From: Talinum fruticosum
Taxonomy: Eukaryota; Streptophyta; Magnoliopsida; Caryophyllales; Talinaceae
Direction: 5' to 3'
Length of the DNA: 64,000 nt
Assembly (NCBI GenBank): GCA_021018815.1
Contig: JAITYX010000008.1
Location: 6,570,001 to 6,634,000, forward strand
Part shown: piece by piece, positions 24,401 through 35,935 of the stretch
How the letters are laid out: every line of letters begins with the position of its first letter
Numbering within the stretch: position 1 is the first letter of the stretch
Program-made: the position numbers and the translations under genes
The notes under the pieces: model-generated
Told to the model about the DNA's origin: nothing
Database searches by the model: none
What the model saw: the letters and a program-made list of their open reading frames with translations, nothing else

Positions 24401-27400
24401 GGATATCACCTTTTCTTTTCTTGTTTTTTTTTTATAAATCTATGATTCTATGGGGAGGATGAAGTTATTGGAATAAAAAACCCTGTTATAGGACATCCTT
24501 CTGGTCCTTCCCCCCCACCCAACAAAAAAAAGAGAAATTCTCCAATGTTATTCCTTCTAAGAGTTTTCTTCTAGGCTGAGAATGTTGGCCAGTACCATGT
24601 GATTTACCTATTAGGAGATAAGCAGAATGGAGAAAATGGCATTTCTAAAACCTCAATGACAGGAAAGAAGTTTGATTTTTTTATAAAAAAATCTCTAAAA
24701 GAAATTTTCTAGCATTTATTGATGTGGAAAATATATAAGTGTTGTCTATTTTTCATCTCCATCCCATTGTGTCAATGTTAAGGCTCCATAAGATTTCCTT
24801 CATCAAGCGCCTACATGTTGCCTAGAATTTGAAAAGTATGCCTATGAATTTAATCTTGAAGACATGAAGCACAAAGGCTTGCTATTCTATTGAAGTTCCT
24901 ACGTACATAGGTTGTATTCCTCGTCTATAATTTTTATCCATATCCAGGACCAACCTTTTTCCATTCAAATATTTCTGATACTTATACCTATGTTCTTTTC
25001 AGGTTGCAGACTTTTTTGATGCGACCCTAGCTAAAGGTGCCGACTCAAAGCTTGCTGCTAACTGGATAATGGGTGATATTGCAGCTTATATGAAGAATGA
25101 AAAGGTGTCCATAAGTGACATAAAACTTACTCCTACGGAGTTGGCTGAACTGATTGATTCCATTAGGAGTGAGACTATCAGTGGCAAAATCGGTAAAGAG
25201 GTGAGGGTTTTTTTTTTTTTTTTTTTGTGTCAGGTGTTTGCATTCGTAGCTATTAGGATTACTCTATTTTCAACACCACCACAGTCCACCCCTTTTCTGA
25301 GGCAAGCTTCTGGCAGAGTCTAGTGGTCAAGACGTACTCTACTAGCTGCATAAAAAATTATTTAGCATCTGTTCTAACTATTTCTATTCTTTGTTTCATA
25401 AAATTGACGTGCTTTGACTCTCTGTGGTAATTGCATTTCAGACACTTGTTTTTGTGTTCCCTTCTTCTGATTTCAATGCTAGCTTTGTCTTATGAAAGTC
25501 TATGTGAATATGTAATCTCATTAGAGAGCATATTATATTGGTTTTAGTCTCGTTGAAGTTTTACCTTGACATAAGGTCATTGAAACATGAAACTGCATTT
25601 ATCTAGGTGCTGATCTGGAAAGTAAGGCTGCCCCTTTTTTCTTCTACACTTAAGAAAACTAGGTCAGCTAGCTTGCTGATGAAAGACTCAATACTGCCCC
25701 CTTCCCCCTGTGAACTCTTGTTCTGTATTTGTTGTCTGTATGCCCTATTAAGTTCTGAATGTCTCTGTACACTGCAGATACTCTTTGAGCTAATAGCCAA
25801 AGGAGGAACTGTCAAAGGGCTCATCAAGGAAAAGAATCTGGTCCAGGTATGTTATTTGCTTAGCACTTCGGGTTGGGAAACAGGGGGCTAATGGAATAGT
25901 CTGATGGAGATGATGCATATTACCAGTTGTGTGTGTGCATGTGTGTTCTGAACCACATTGCTTGTTTCTTATGAATCTAACAATCTTTTGCATGGCTAAG
26001 CCACTTGCGTCCACTGTTCCTCATTAATGCAGTCTTTTCTAGATTTGTTCTGCAAGCAGTTTTTGTTTTCTTGAGCCAAGTGTTCTGCAAGAATTTCTGT
26101 ATGCCTATGAATTGATTAAATGGTCCTCTGTTTGCGGCAAATAGAAGTCAGCTAATACCTTCTAAACTACTTTCCACAAGATAGTTTCTGAGTTAACTTA
26201 GGGTTATTATTGATAAATACAAAAGGAACAAAAATATGCATTTTGAATCCAACTGTTATCATAGTTATATGCACAAATATGTAATTGCTATTAATTGCAT
26301 ATGGAAGTTACTTTTGGTTTGAGTATTCACAATTGAAATACAGTTGCCTATAATATACTTAATTGAATGGAGAGGGGGATTTGAATTAGGTATCATTAAT
26401 TATGAACAGGCGACCCAAGGTTTCTGACTTTCTGTAATATCAAATAGTATGCATATGTAGCAGCCTGGAAGCACACTATATATGCAGAGAGTTTAGCTTA
26501 TCGAGTAGGGTTAGTATGGAAGATTAATGGTGGGTTGAATGATAAGCATAAAGTGGGAAATATTTGTGTCTGGAACCAGATAACATTGATCTGCTATGTT
26601 CGTCCTATCAACTATTGATTCAGAATGAGAACCTCTCTCGATATTGGTGTAGCCCTTGAGTTATAGTTAACTGTGCAAGATCTCCTATACATGAAAGATT
26701 CATCTGGAAACAGAACCAATTAGGATTGTTGCTTGGTCAGCGGGAGTAAAGTGGGAAATATGCGTGTTTCTGGAACCAGGTGATGTAGCTCTTCCAAGGG
26801 GCGTTACAGTCCTTCCTCTCTGGAAATTTTTTCAGGTGGCCTCTCTTCCTTTAGGAGAAAACTTCAGGTGCCTCGTTGGATTGTATGCTTCCTTCATTAA
26901 GTTAGCCTAGTTGCAAGATTTGAAGCCTGTATGTTGAACTCTCTTTAACTGTTTTCCAACTTAAAGCCTTTATCCTATTCAGTTAATCAATTTAACAAGA
27001 TGATGGATGGAGATATGGGGAGTGATGGAGCTGCATCGAAGATGCCTCCGCGTAGCTGCCTTTGAGTCGGCGAGGGATGAGAAAATTTGAAGCGAAAGTT
27101 AGCTTGGTCGAGAGTCTTCTCATAGTGAAGACACAAACAATGTTATTCTGACAGGATCACAAGAACAAGTATAAATAGTAAAAGAAGAAACTGGCAACTA
27201 GCTTTTGAAATCTAAATCTACTGTATCAGCTTATGATAAGCTGGCTTTAATTCTTGTATTATTTTTTAGTTCACCGGAAGCTGGCTCATGAAACTGGTGT
27301 AGACTGGGCCTTTCAGCTGTTTGGTCCCAGTTGCTCTAAGCTAGTGCTATAGTGGTTTCCCAAAGCCCTTTCTCCAGATTTCCAGCCATATTGAAAGGAT

Positions 27401-27821
27401 TTCTGCATTGTTATTTCAGTCTGAGAATCTATACTGTTCTTAAATCAAGTGGAATAGCAGTCTGTTGGTTAATGATTTCAGCTCCTATACATCTTACTTC
27501 GGTGAAATGACAGATCACAGATCCTGCTGAGATAGAGAAGATGATCGATAAAGTGCTTGAGGCAAATCCAAAGCAGGTTGAACAATACCGTGGAGGCAAG
27601 ACTAAGCTACAAGGTTTCTTTGCTGGCCAGGTACCCACTATTGAATTGTTAATTTGGAGATTTTCCGCTAACCCCCCTCCCCCGTGTAAGTTGCAAGCTA
27701 TACTCTTAGTTTATTGAAACCTTGAAATTGATGACCTTAGGTGATGAAGGAATCAAAAGGAAAGGCAAATCCAGGGCTGTTGAACAAGATCCTTTTAGAG
27801 AAACTCAACGCCAAGAGTTGA
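21489..27821 (+). CDS. GATB: glutamyl-tRNA(Gln) amidotransferase subunit B, chloroplastic/mitochondrial (two frameshifts)
   Basis: GatB of the GatCAB complex, which converts Glu-tRNA(Gln) to Gln-tRNA(Gln) in plastids and mitochondria. Eight exons: 21489-22115, 22740-22949, 23460-23599, 23706-23908, 25003-25200, 25778-25846, 27514-27630 and 27741-27821. With two missing bases restored they give about 548 residues, close to the Arabidopsis protein (about 550 as I recall). Residues 1-65 look like a dual transit peptide. The catalytic/kinase cradle begins at [10 protein letters not shown] (about 71) and carries CPVCMGLPG; the C-terminal YqeY-like tail runs from about residue 400 to LNAKS. Exon 3 reads GAG-ATA-AAA-ATT-TGA where VEIKNLNSF is expected, one A short at 23468-23472. 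Exon 4 reads TGG-GGT-TGA where EKMGLTMQD is expected, one A short at 23857-23861. Both exons otherwise keep correct phases. Confidence 0.93.
25847..27513 (+). other. sixth intron of GATB
   Basis: A 1.7-kb intron. It contains a short direct repeat around 26549 and 26749 sharing AAAGTGGGAAATAT and TCTGGAACCAG. I see no gene in it. Confidence 0.6.
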
Positions 27822-28487
27822 TGGTAGTATAGACAGGCTAATTATTACTCGGTGTCCTTAACGACTTGCCTTTTTCTCCATCTTAAACCTACTATCATTA
27901 CTCCAGGTGAAGTTGTGCTCCGATTTGGCCTGATGTTGGCCCCAGAAAAGCATAAGACTGATGATAAGAACAAAAATACACCCCCAAAAAGATTGATGGG
28001 TTCTGGAGTCTTGAGTTTATAGAGGGCAACCAATGAATGACCATATCTTGTGACTTGAAAGGGTGTCCCGAATCTTTGAATAATGTATACTAGTTTCAGC
28101 TTCTAATTGTAACAATGGATTTTTGTCTCTTACTATATGGAGGAGGTAATGTTAAACCTGCTGATTTGCAGGTTTCATAGCTTTCTCAAGTTACATTCTG
28201 ATGTTGTCTGTTCATTCTTATGTATACTCATTTATTTACCTTTGTTTCATTTGAATTTTGAGCATAAAATTTCAATGGTTGTTTTAGAGTGCAATACCCA
28301 CTTGAGAATTTCAAAAGGTGGCCCATTTGATACTTTGATAAAAGCATACCCACTTCATTCCAATGGTTTTTTTTTCCAGCCAATCAAAAGGGCCAACATT
28401 TGGAACCCATATATCATACATCCTTGCACTCTTTTATAAGAGTCTACAAATTGTCCTATGAAATTAAGTTTATAAATTCAATTTATC

Positions 28488-28826
28488 ATAGGTAATGTTT
28501 GGCAAATGCCTTTTTCAATGGCTTTTTAAGAGAGTTTTAGCTTTTTGATTTAGTCAAAAAACTATTTTGACATTTGGTAAATTGACGTTTTGTAATAACT
28601 TTTGCGCTCAAAAACCATTTTTAAAAAGGTAATTTCAATATCTTTTGGAGATTAGCTTTTTGTAATTTTTATCTCACTTTTTTTTTAGAAAAAGTTAATT
28701 TTATCAAATACTTTTTTCTGAAACAGTTAAATGTAAATAATTAATACAAACAATTATTCAATCGAGTCAACAACTAATACTTAATCTAATCAGCTAATAG
28801 CTAACAGTTTACTATCAAACATGACA
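28488..28826. mobile_element. MITE-like element, full-length copy
   Basis: Begins GGTAATGTTTGGCAAATGCC and ends TACTATCAAACATGAC, so its ends are imperfect inverted repeats. The body aligns in reverse to 1-296. The GTTTGGCAAA end is typical of small hAT-type plant elements (inference). The target-site duplication could not be fixed. Confidence 0.65.
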
Positions 28827-28972
28827 TAATATTTTGTTTTAATTTTTTAAAATTCACCATCTTATTTCCGTGGTTCCCTTTTCAAAAAAATAAATAAATT
28901 TTATTTTCTAAATTATGTCATATTATTGGGTCTATAAACTTAGATCTATAACATAAATATTGATATAATTGT

Positions 28973-29015
28973 TAATTGCTAATTGCTAATTGCTAATTGC
29001 TAATTGCTAATTGCT
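28973..29015. repeat. (TTGCTAA)n heptamer tandem repeat
   Basis: About six perfect copies of a 7-bp unit, AATTGCT or a rotation of it. Confidence 0.9.
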
Positions 29016-30389
29016 AGCCATGTTATGAGCACTCAAGTACAACATATCTAAGTGGTCCGCCTTTTGCATGGCAAAGTTAGGACAAGAGATACAAACTTCC
29101 ACCTGAAATTTTTAAAGTTAGTAGAGACATATCATTTCTTAAACAAAATAATCATTTATTTCCTTTGGGGATTTATTTGTTGAAATACTTGGATTATAAA
29201 TTTCATATGGAATTGTATCCAAATGGATGTCCTTAATTTCTTTTTTTCTCTTTTTATCATTTATTATTTTGTTGTTCTAATTATTTATATTTTTTTGTCT
29301 TAGTATTTCATTTTGTTGGAATCGACTTATTGTGAATTCATAAGGAATATAGTAGCTATATTATATAAATGTTATTTGTTCATAAAACTTGAATTTAAAT
29401 GCTTATTTAGTGGGATCAAGTGACAAATCACATGAACTAATTTATATTAAAAATTATTTATATTACGATAAATTGAGAAATTATGAAATGATCATATAAT
29501 TGGCTCAAGAGAAAACCAAACAAGATACATTAATGGCTTTTAAATAAGATGGTACTTAATAAAAATAAGTCCCTTAAACTAGTGAATACGATGATGACAT
29601 ATAATATTCACGTTCTATTATTTCTCCTTCTATATCACTTCAAATACCATAAATTAGACAAATATTCACTATATCGAAATAAATTTCATTAAAAACTGTA
29701 CTAAATATTCATTTCATAATCTAATATTACATGTCTACTTGTCAAATATATCACGTGGCATCCTAATGGCCTATCAACTCATGAAGAGCCAAAAGATTAG
29801 GTTTTTAGCTAACAGTAAATGTACGAAATCGCATTATAGTCTTTTAAAATGAGATATTCTTTTTCCTTTTTAAAGATAGATACAATAAGATTTGAAAGAA
29901 AGATGTGGGGACAACTGTAAATACGTTTTAAATAATTAATTACTAATAAATTTTTATTTTTTGTTAAAATAATAATTTACAATTTTTAAAAATTTAATAA
30001 TAATAGTCAAATTAAAAAAACGATCAAACTATTTAAATATTGTATTAATTTATTTCGAACTGTAAAATGATATATTACTAATCTGTTTTGTACCATACGT
30101 AATATATATCTATATACATATTTAGATGTGAATAATTCAATGTATGGAGCACACATTTCTTAAATTTGACTTTTGATATAATCAAAAAGTCTTTATCTTG
30201 ACTTAATTTGATATAAAAAATTGAATTAGTTTTTTTTGGATAAAAAACAATTTTTTTTTTTGGTGAAAAGGAAAAAAAAAAAGAATGGCTAAAACGAAGG
30301 GGCCCATTTCTCTCACTCTCAGTTCATTTCCTGCAGAGTCATAATTGTTGTCTTTGCTCAACATTCCTCGCTCTCTCTCTCTTTCTCTG

Positions 30390-30642
30390 CTCCCAAATTT
30401 CGTCTTCAATATTTGAAAACAAATCTGCCATTGTCATTAAGACATCAACTCAAAAGCTCTCTCTCTCTCTCTCTCTCCCACCTGCAACCTACACGGAAAC
30501 CCTAACCAAAGCCAGCCACTTCGCCATCGTCACCCCTGCCAAATGACCTGACATCGTCATCCACCCACAACACGAAACCCCCATTTTCTCTCTCCTTAAG
30601 AAAAGGGCTCAGTCAGTTGTACCTCCAAAGGGGGCTGGAAAA
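30390..30642 (+). promoter_or_regulatory. 5' UTR of SUVH9-like copy A with CT tract and minimal uORF
   Basis: Homologous to 45157-45425 in reverse, so it is part of the duplicated unit. It includes a (CT)n tract at about 30458-30478 and the minimal upstream ORF ATG-ACC-TGA at 30543-30551. Copy B has ATG-CCC-TGA at the matching place. Homology to copy B fades just upstream of 30390. Confidence 0.6.
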
Positions 30643-32679
30643 ATGGGGTCTCTCGTCCCCTTTCTGGACCTCAATCTCCTTCCTGACCCACCCGCTACTT
30701 CATCTTCTTCTCTCTCATCCACCCCAATTCCCCTCCTCCGCCCCAAGCTCGAGATTCGGGTCAAGCCCGAGCCACTCGACGAACCCATCGGCCCGCCTCC
30801 AGGTGGGTTCTTCAACACTCGCTCCGACGACAGCAACAGCAACCCAGATTTGATTCCCAGCTCGCCGCCTCCGCCCGACCCGAATGACCCGAATTACTTG
30901 GCCTTGGAGCCCACCAACAACGCCTCCTCCTCCGACGAGAGCAATGTCTACTCCGAATTCTACCGCATTTCTGAGATGTTCCGCTCCGCATTTTCCCAGC
31001 GAATGCAAAGATTTGGGGACGTCGACGTCTTGGATTCCGAGACGGGGGCCATCGTTCCTGTGCCTTCAGCTGAGGATAACCAGGTCTTGGTCTCTCAGAC
31101 CCCGCGAAGGTACCCCAAGAGGTCCAACGAGTTGGTCCGAGTCACCAATCTCAGCATTGAGGACCAGCGGTACTTCCGGGAGATTGTGAGGCGAACTCGG
31201 ATGCTTTATGATGCTCTCCGGATATTATCCATGGCTGAGGAGGAGCGTCGCAGCGGCCCAGGTGGGGGTCGCCGGGCTCGAGGGGACTTGCGGGCATCTA
31301 CCGTTTTGAGAGACCGTGGGCTCTGGCTCAACCGGGATAAGCGCATTGTTGGGTCTATCCCTGGGGTGTACATTGGGGATTTGTTCTACTTCCGGATGGA
31401 GCTATGTGTGGTTGGATTACACGGGCAATCTCAGGCTGGGATCGACTACCTACCCTCGAGCCAGAGCTCGAATGGCGAGCCAATTGCAACGAGTATCATT
31501 GTTTCTGGTGGGTATGAGGATGATGAGGATGCGGGGGATGTGTTAATTTACACCGGCCATGGAGGGCACGATAAATTCCATAGGATGGCCAATCACCAGA
31601 GGCTTGAAGGAGGTAATTTGGCTTTGGAAAGAAGTATGCATTATGGGATTGAGATTAGAGTGATTAGGGGTCTTAAATATGAAGGCAGTCTTACTACAAA
31701 AATTTATGTTTATGATGGTCTATATAGAATTGTTGAGTCCTGGTTTGATGTGGGTAAGTCTGGTTTTGGTGTCTATAAGTTTAAACTTGTACGAATTGAG
31801 GGTCAACCTGAAATGGGTAGCACCCTACTGAAGCTTGCACGCTCTCTGAGGGCTACACCACTGCAGGCGAGACCAATGGGTTACCTAAGCCTCGACCTAT
31901 CCATGAAAAAGGAGAACGTGCCAGTGTTTGTTTATAATGACATTGATTCCGATAAGGAGCCTTTGTACTATGACTATCTTGGGAGGGCTGTTTTCCCTCC
32001 TTTCATTTATGCTGGTGCTAATACAGGGTGCAATTGTGTCACTAGTTGCCATGACGACTGTTTATGTGCGCTAAAGAATGGAGGTGAGATTGCCTATGAT
32101 TACAATGGTTTTGTGTTGAGAGGTAAGCCTTTGATATTTGAATGTGGACGTCACTGCAGTTGTCCTCCCAGCTGTCGAAATCGTGTGAGCCAAAGAGGGT
32201 TAAGGAATAGATTGGAAGTGTTTAGGTCCAGAGAAACGGGTTGGGGTGTTCGAACACTGGACTTAATACATGCTGGTGCTTTTATATGTGAATACGCAGG
32301 TGTAGTTCTTACAAGGGAGCAAGCACAAGTGTTCTCCATGAATGGGGACAGTCTTATTTATCCTGGTCGGTTTGCAGAGAAATGGGCAGAATGGGGTGAT
32401 TTATCTCAAGTGTACCCTGAGTATGTGAAGCCAACATATCCCTCTACTCCTCCTTTGGATTTTGCTATGGATGTGTCCAGGATGAGAAATGTTGCTTGTT
32501 ACATAAGCCACAGTACTAGTCCCAATGTAATGGTGCAGTTTGTGCTATATGACCATAGCAATATGTTGTTCCCTCATCTGATGCTGTTTGCAATGGAAAA
32601 CATCCCACCAATGAGGGAGCTTAGTCTTGATTATGGGGTAGCGGATGAATACACCGGAAAGCTTTCTATCTGTAACTAG
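30643..32679 (+). CDS. SUVH9: SUVH9/SUVH2-type histone-lysine N-methyltransferase-like protein, copy A
   Basis: Intact intronless coding region of 678 residues, start MGSLVPFLDLNLLP. Order: Pro/Ser-rich acidic N-terminus; a conserved segment with YPKRSNELVRVTNL; SRA (YDG) domain about 237-390, with SNGEPIATSIIVSGGYEDD and EGGNLALERSM; Cys-rich pre-SET about 460-520; SET about 520-673. The SET domain has SHSTSPN at about 622-628 in place of the canonical NHSCxPN, and the protein stops at SLDYGVADEYTGKLSICN without a Cys-rich post-SET. Those traits are diagnostic of SUVH2/SUVH9. In Arabidopsis these lack detectable methyltransferase activity; they bind methylated DNA through SRA and help recruit RNA polymerase V in RNA-directed DNA methylation. 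Sequence blocks such as GSIPGV, MRNVACYISHST and ELSLDYGV follow Arabidopsis SUVH9 as I remember it. It has a convergent paralogue at 43122-45156. A 3'-UTR intron probably starts 64 nt after the stop. Confidence 0.95.
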   Translation: MGSLVPFLDLNLLPDPPATSSSSLSSTPIPLLRPKLEIRVKPEPLDEPIGPPPGGFFNTRSDDSNSNPDLIPSSPPPPDPNDPNYLALEPTNNASSSDESNVYSEFYRISEMFRSAFSQRMQRFGDVDVLDSETGAIVPVPSAEDNQVLVSQTPRRYPKRSNELVRVTNLSIEDQRYFREIVRRTRMLYDALRILSMAEEERRSGPGGGRRARGDLRASTVLRDRGLWLNRDKRIVGSIPGVYIGDLFYFRMELCVVGLHGQSQAGIDYLPSSQSSNGEPIATSIIVSGGYEDDEDAGDVLIYTGHGGHDKFHRMANHQRLEGGNLALERSMHYGIEIRVIRGLKYEGSLTTKIYVYDGLYRIVESWFDVGKSGFGVYKFKLVRIEGQPEMGSTLLKLARSLRATPLQARPMGYLSLDLSMKKENVPVFVYNDIDSDKEPLYYDYLGRAVFPPFIYAGANTGCNCVTSCHDDCLCALKNGGEIAYDYNGFVLRGKPLIFECGRHCSCPPSCRNRVSQRGLRNRLEVFRSRETGWGVRTLDLIHAGAFICEYAGVVLTREQAQVFSMNGDSLIYPGRFAEKWAEWGDLSQVYPEYVKPTYPSTPPLDFAMDVSRMRNVACYISHSTSPNVMVQFVLYDHSNMLFPHLMLFAMENIPPMRELSLDYGVADEYTGKLSICN

Positions 32680-32743
32680 AATAGTTTTCTACCTGCGTCT
32701 TTGGATGTGGTGAAGTGAAGTGCATTGAGGATGTGATACAGAG

Positions 32744-35425
32744 GTACCTTTTTTCTTTTTAATTTAATTTTCTAATTTTTGCTCCTTGTGGTCTCTAATT
32801 GGAGATGGATTACAGTTTAGTTGATGCTTATGTACCATTGAATTTCGTGGGAATTGTTTTAAAACAGTTTCAATTCTTACAATTTTGAAGAAGTTCATTC
32901 TTTAGGTGTAATTCATAGCTGTTTGTTATCTGAATATTTTATACAGTTTTAAGCACAATAGTGATTCCCTGAGATAATGAAATGTCGGGATCTTCAATGA
33001 AATTTGTCTTGTGCTTCGAATTTCTTTTATATCTGATGTTAGGGCACAGTATTTTTGGTTGTGGCTGGCTTTTTTGGAGGGAGGGTGCTAGTGATTGTTA
33101 ATTTGCTAACGATTGAATCTTGCTCAGTAGTTTCTGCTTGCTAGTCCCTTTTTGGTGGGGTGCTGTCTGCCTCCTTTACTTTTGGGATTGTAGGTAAAAA
33201 CGAAGGAAATATTTTATCAATATGGCTGAACTGATGCAATTTATTAAAGTTATTTGATACAATTCAAGGCTTTCAAATTCTGTGTCAATCAGGCATGCAT
33301 GAGTTTAATTTTTTTCTCTGCTGTTATTGTCTGTGTCATGGACTCTTTATTTATCACAACAACAATAATAACACCTACTGTTAACACTTCCACATCTGGA
33401 GGTGGATTGGATATGTAGGCAATCTTACCCTATAGTTTTAAAGGTATATTTCATTTTATTGATGTGTGAAGCATGAAAACTCTCTTGATAGTCAGACACG
33501 ATAAAGTCTTCCTCCTATGGGAAACACTTCTTCTCTGCTGCTGTGCTATCTTGATGTGTGCACAGTTTTCAAATGAAATGAAGGCTCGTGAAGAAGATTT
33601 ATGTTTTATAATTAATGATTGTTGGAGCAGAGTCGTGATGAATGTGGGTTTCCTTATTTGGGAAATAACATTATGTTGCTTTTAGCACGACAGGAATATA
33701 ACCTTGTTGCTTGTTTTATTCTCCTAGATAAGATGCGAAGTAGAGGGAGTAATTTTTCCATTGTATCAGAAAAATGCGCTTCTAGGAGAATTATGTGAAT
33801 TGTTTTAAGGTGGATTGGCTTGTGAAAGGGCTGTCTTGGAAGAAGGTGCACTAATGATGTTTAACAAAAGACTCCCTCCACCCTACTTATATTTTCCTAA
33901 ATGGAAAAAGTATATTCTGTGATTAAGCAAGTGAAATGTTGGGCAATAGATACTTATTTTGGTGAAAGTAATGTAGAATTATTGGCTAGTAATTAGAACT
34001 GCATTTATTAAGTACTTAGGAAAGTCATTTTGGGACAATTTTGTTCGAATAGGAAGATTGAAATGGATTCCTGAGCTTTCAGTCGAGTGTCGAGGCTTTT
34101 ATTCTGAGACAGGTCTCTGTGTTACACTTTGTAAGCTTGAAATATTGATTGATATTTTAGTTTGGATTATCGTAAAGTTCAGCTGTCCAAGGTTAGAGAA
34201 CTGTATATGGAATGTTGTTTATTAGGTCTGGAGTGCATTTATGCAACTGGTCTAATGCTATGTCTAATGAAGACTTTAGTGGACCTAGAACTTGCCATAT
34301 GAGGATGATATCAATATATCATGTTTGTGGTGTACCTAGGAAATGGATTATCCAATGCCTGCTTTAAGGTTTTTGCTGAACTCCTTTTTTCAAGCTGTTT
34401 ATAAGTTGGCTTTTGGTACAAATTATGTTTATTTATGGTAGAACAGGCTTGAGAGATTATGTCCTTGTGGAAAGTTCACATCTTTTGATATTTGTATGTC
34501 TAGTGAGTAGTGACAGGGAGCATAATTAGTCCATCCACAATCTGACTTTCTACTATAGGTATTGAAGAACACTAGTTGAGGATGGGGGCTTTTACATCAT
34601 ACAGGTACAGAGTTAAGTTTCTTTGAATAGGTGGTATTTTTACTGGAATAATCCCCATCAGGTAATCATATGTCAATTTACTGTGTGCTACCTAAATCGT
34701 TGAAGATCATATACAAATCATTGTTGCTAAATCATTGAAGATCATATACAAATCATCTTAATAGTTTGTGTAGTGCTACCTGAATAAGTGAATTGCTTGC
34801 ATGGTGAGTTGAACTTGGCACTCATAAATACAGTTCCCTTCTGAATCTCTTCTTGTGCACACATTCCATAATTTCATTGTGTGACCAACGAGTTCAATGC
34901 CTTTATATTGCCAACCCTCTAAGGCACCATTGTTTATACATTGTCTGTTTATCATGTATATGGACTCTACTTATGCAAAATCCTTAGGGCCTATTCGACT
35001 TTACATGAAAAACAAAATTTATTTATATTTTATGTTCGTTTATATTCTTTTATGTTCGTTTATGTTCGTTTCTTATTTAATAACTCATTTATGTTCGTTT
35101 ATGTTCGTTTCTTATTTAATAACTCATTTATGTTCTTTTATGTTCGTTTATATATCGTTTATGTTTGTTTCTGCTCTTTTATACTTGTTTATGTTCGTTT
35201 CTGTTTATGTTGTTGTTTATGTGTGTTTTGTATGTAAGTTCGAATAGATCCTAGTGTTAGTGCAAAAGTGAAATGGATGTGTGACATAGTCTAACAGCAT
35301 CATAGGCTATACCAGGTACACCTTTAACAAGTTGTCAGCAAAAGCTCTACTCTCTTTGCCAATTGTTTATCATACAAGCTATGTAATGACTGATTGCTAA
35401 CAGCTGATTCTGGAAATTGATGCAG
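32744..35425 (+). other. putative 3'-UTR intron of SUVH9-like copy A
   Basis: Close homology to copy B stops at ACAGAG|GTACC (32743/32744) and resumes after the acceptor GATGCAG at 35425. In copy B the homology stops at the same donor (GCAGAG|GTATT). The body contains the decamer MITE at 34986-35253 and a ~35-bp duplicated segment around 34696-34759. No coding sequence is recognised. Confidence 0.5.
34986..35253. mobile_element. MITE with internal decamer array, copy B
   Basis: The ends AGGGCCTATTCGACTTTACA and (reverse complement of the right end) AGGATCTATTCGAACTTACA form about 20-bp imperfect terminal inverted repeats. The interior is an array of TTTATGTTCG decamers and variants, including the phrase TTCTTATTTAATAACTCA repeated twice. 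The same design occurs at 625-923. Open frames across it encode only the decamer. Confidence 0.75.
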
Positions 35426-35935
35426 ATTGCCAACGCCTTTAGGGCTTCCATGTAACCAAATTTTTGGAGTTCTATCGGTGGTCATCCACCATAGTGAAAG
35501 TTCTCGAAGTTGACCTGCCATTGGTTCATTAGGATGGGTACTGGAATGGGCTATTGATTGACCTACCAACTTCGGCAAGGAGATTCCAAAGCTAGCTAAA
35601 ATAATTTCAGTGACATCCCCCAACAACCCCCCAAAAAAAAAATGAAGGGTAGAAAAATGGAAATTGTAGGGATTAGAAGGATGAAACACATTTGCCTTCT
35701 TGGTGGAAACTGCTACTTCCTCAATACCAGAGTTCTTGAGGTAGCCGCATCCTGGAGTTTCCTGAGCTCCAACGAGAACCCCCTCAATATGCTCCTCCAC
35801 TTTCAAGCTAAGCAGAAAAAGTGTCGGTAGGGTGATATGAATTACTGTATTTTTTTGTCCTTTGACAGTGTATATATTTGTCATGTTATGGCAGAAGGCT
35901 TTGTACAGTTTGATTTTAGTGCATGGGTGAGGTAA
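35426..35935 (+). other. distal block homologous to 36970-37445, probable 3'-UTR exon of copy A
   Basis: Preceded by an acceptor-like GATGCAG. It aligns with the reverse complement of 36970-37445 along its whole length, sharing patches such as GAACACATTTG-like, CCTGGAGTTTC, AATATGCTC and CTTTGACAGTGTATATAT. The plus strand has no sustained reading frame. A 205-codon minus-strand frame crosses the block, but copy B breaks it by indels, so it is probably not coding. Best explained as the last exon of the SUVH9-like transcript; an independent non-coding RNA is possible. Confidence 0.5.

Larger units (their letters stand above)
27822..30389. other. intergenic between GATB and SUVH9-like copy A
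   Basis: The first few hundred bases should include the GATB 3' UTR. The rest is AT-rich and holds a MITE (28488-28826) and a heptamer repeat (28973-29015). The last part is the presumed promoter of the SUVH9-like gene. No coding sequence is supported. Confidence 0.5.
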
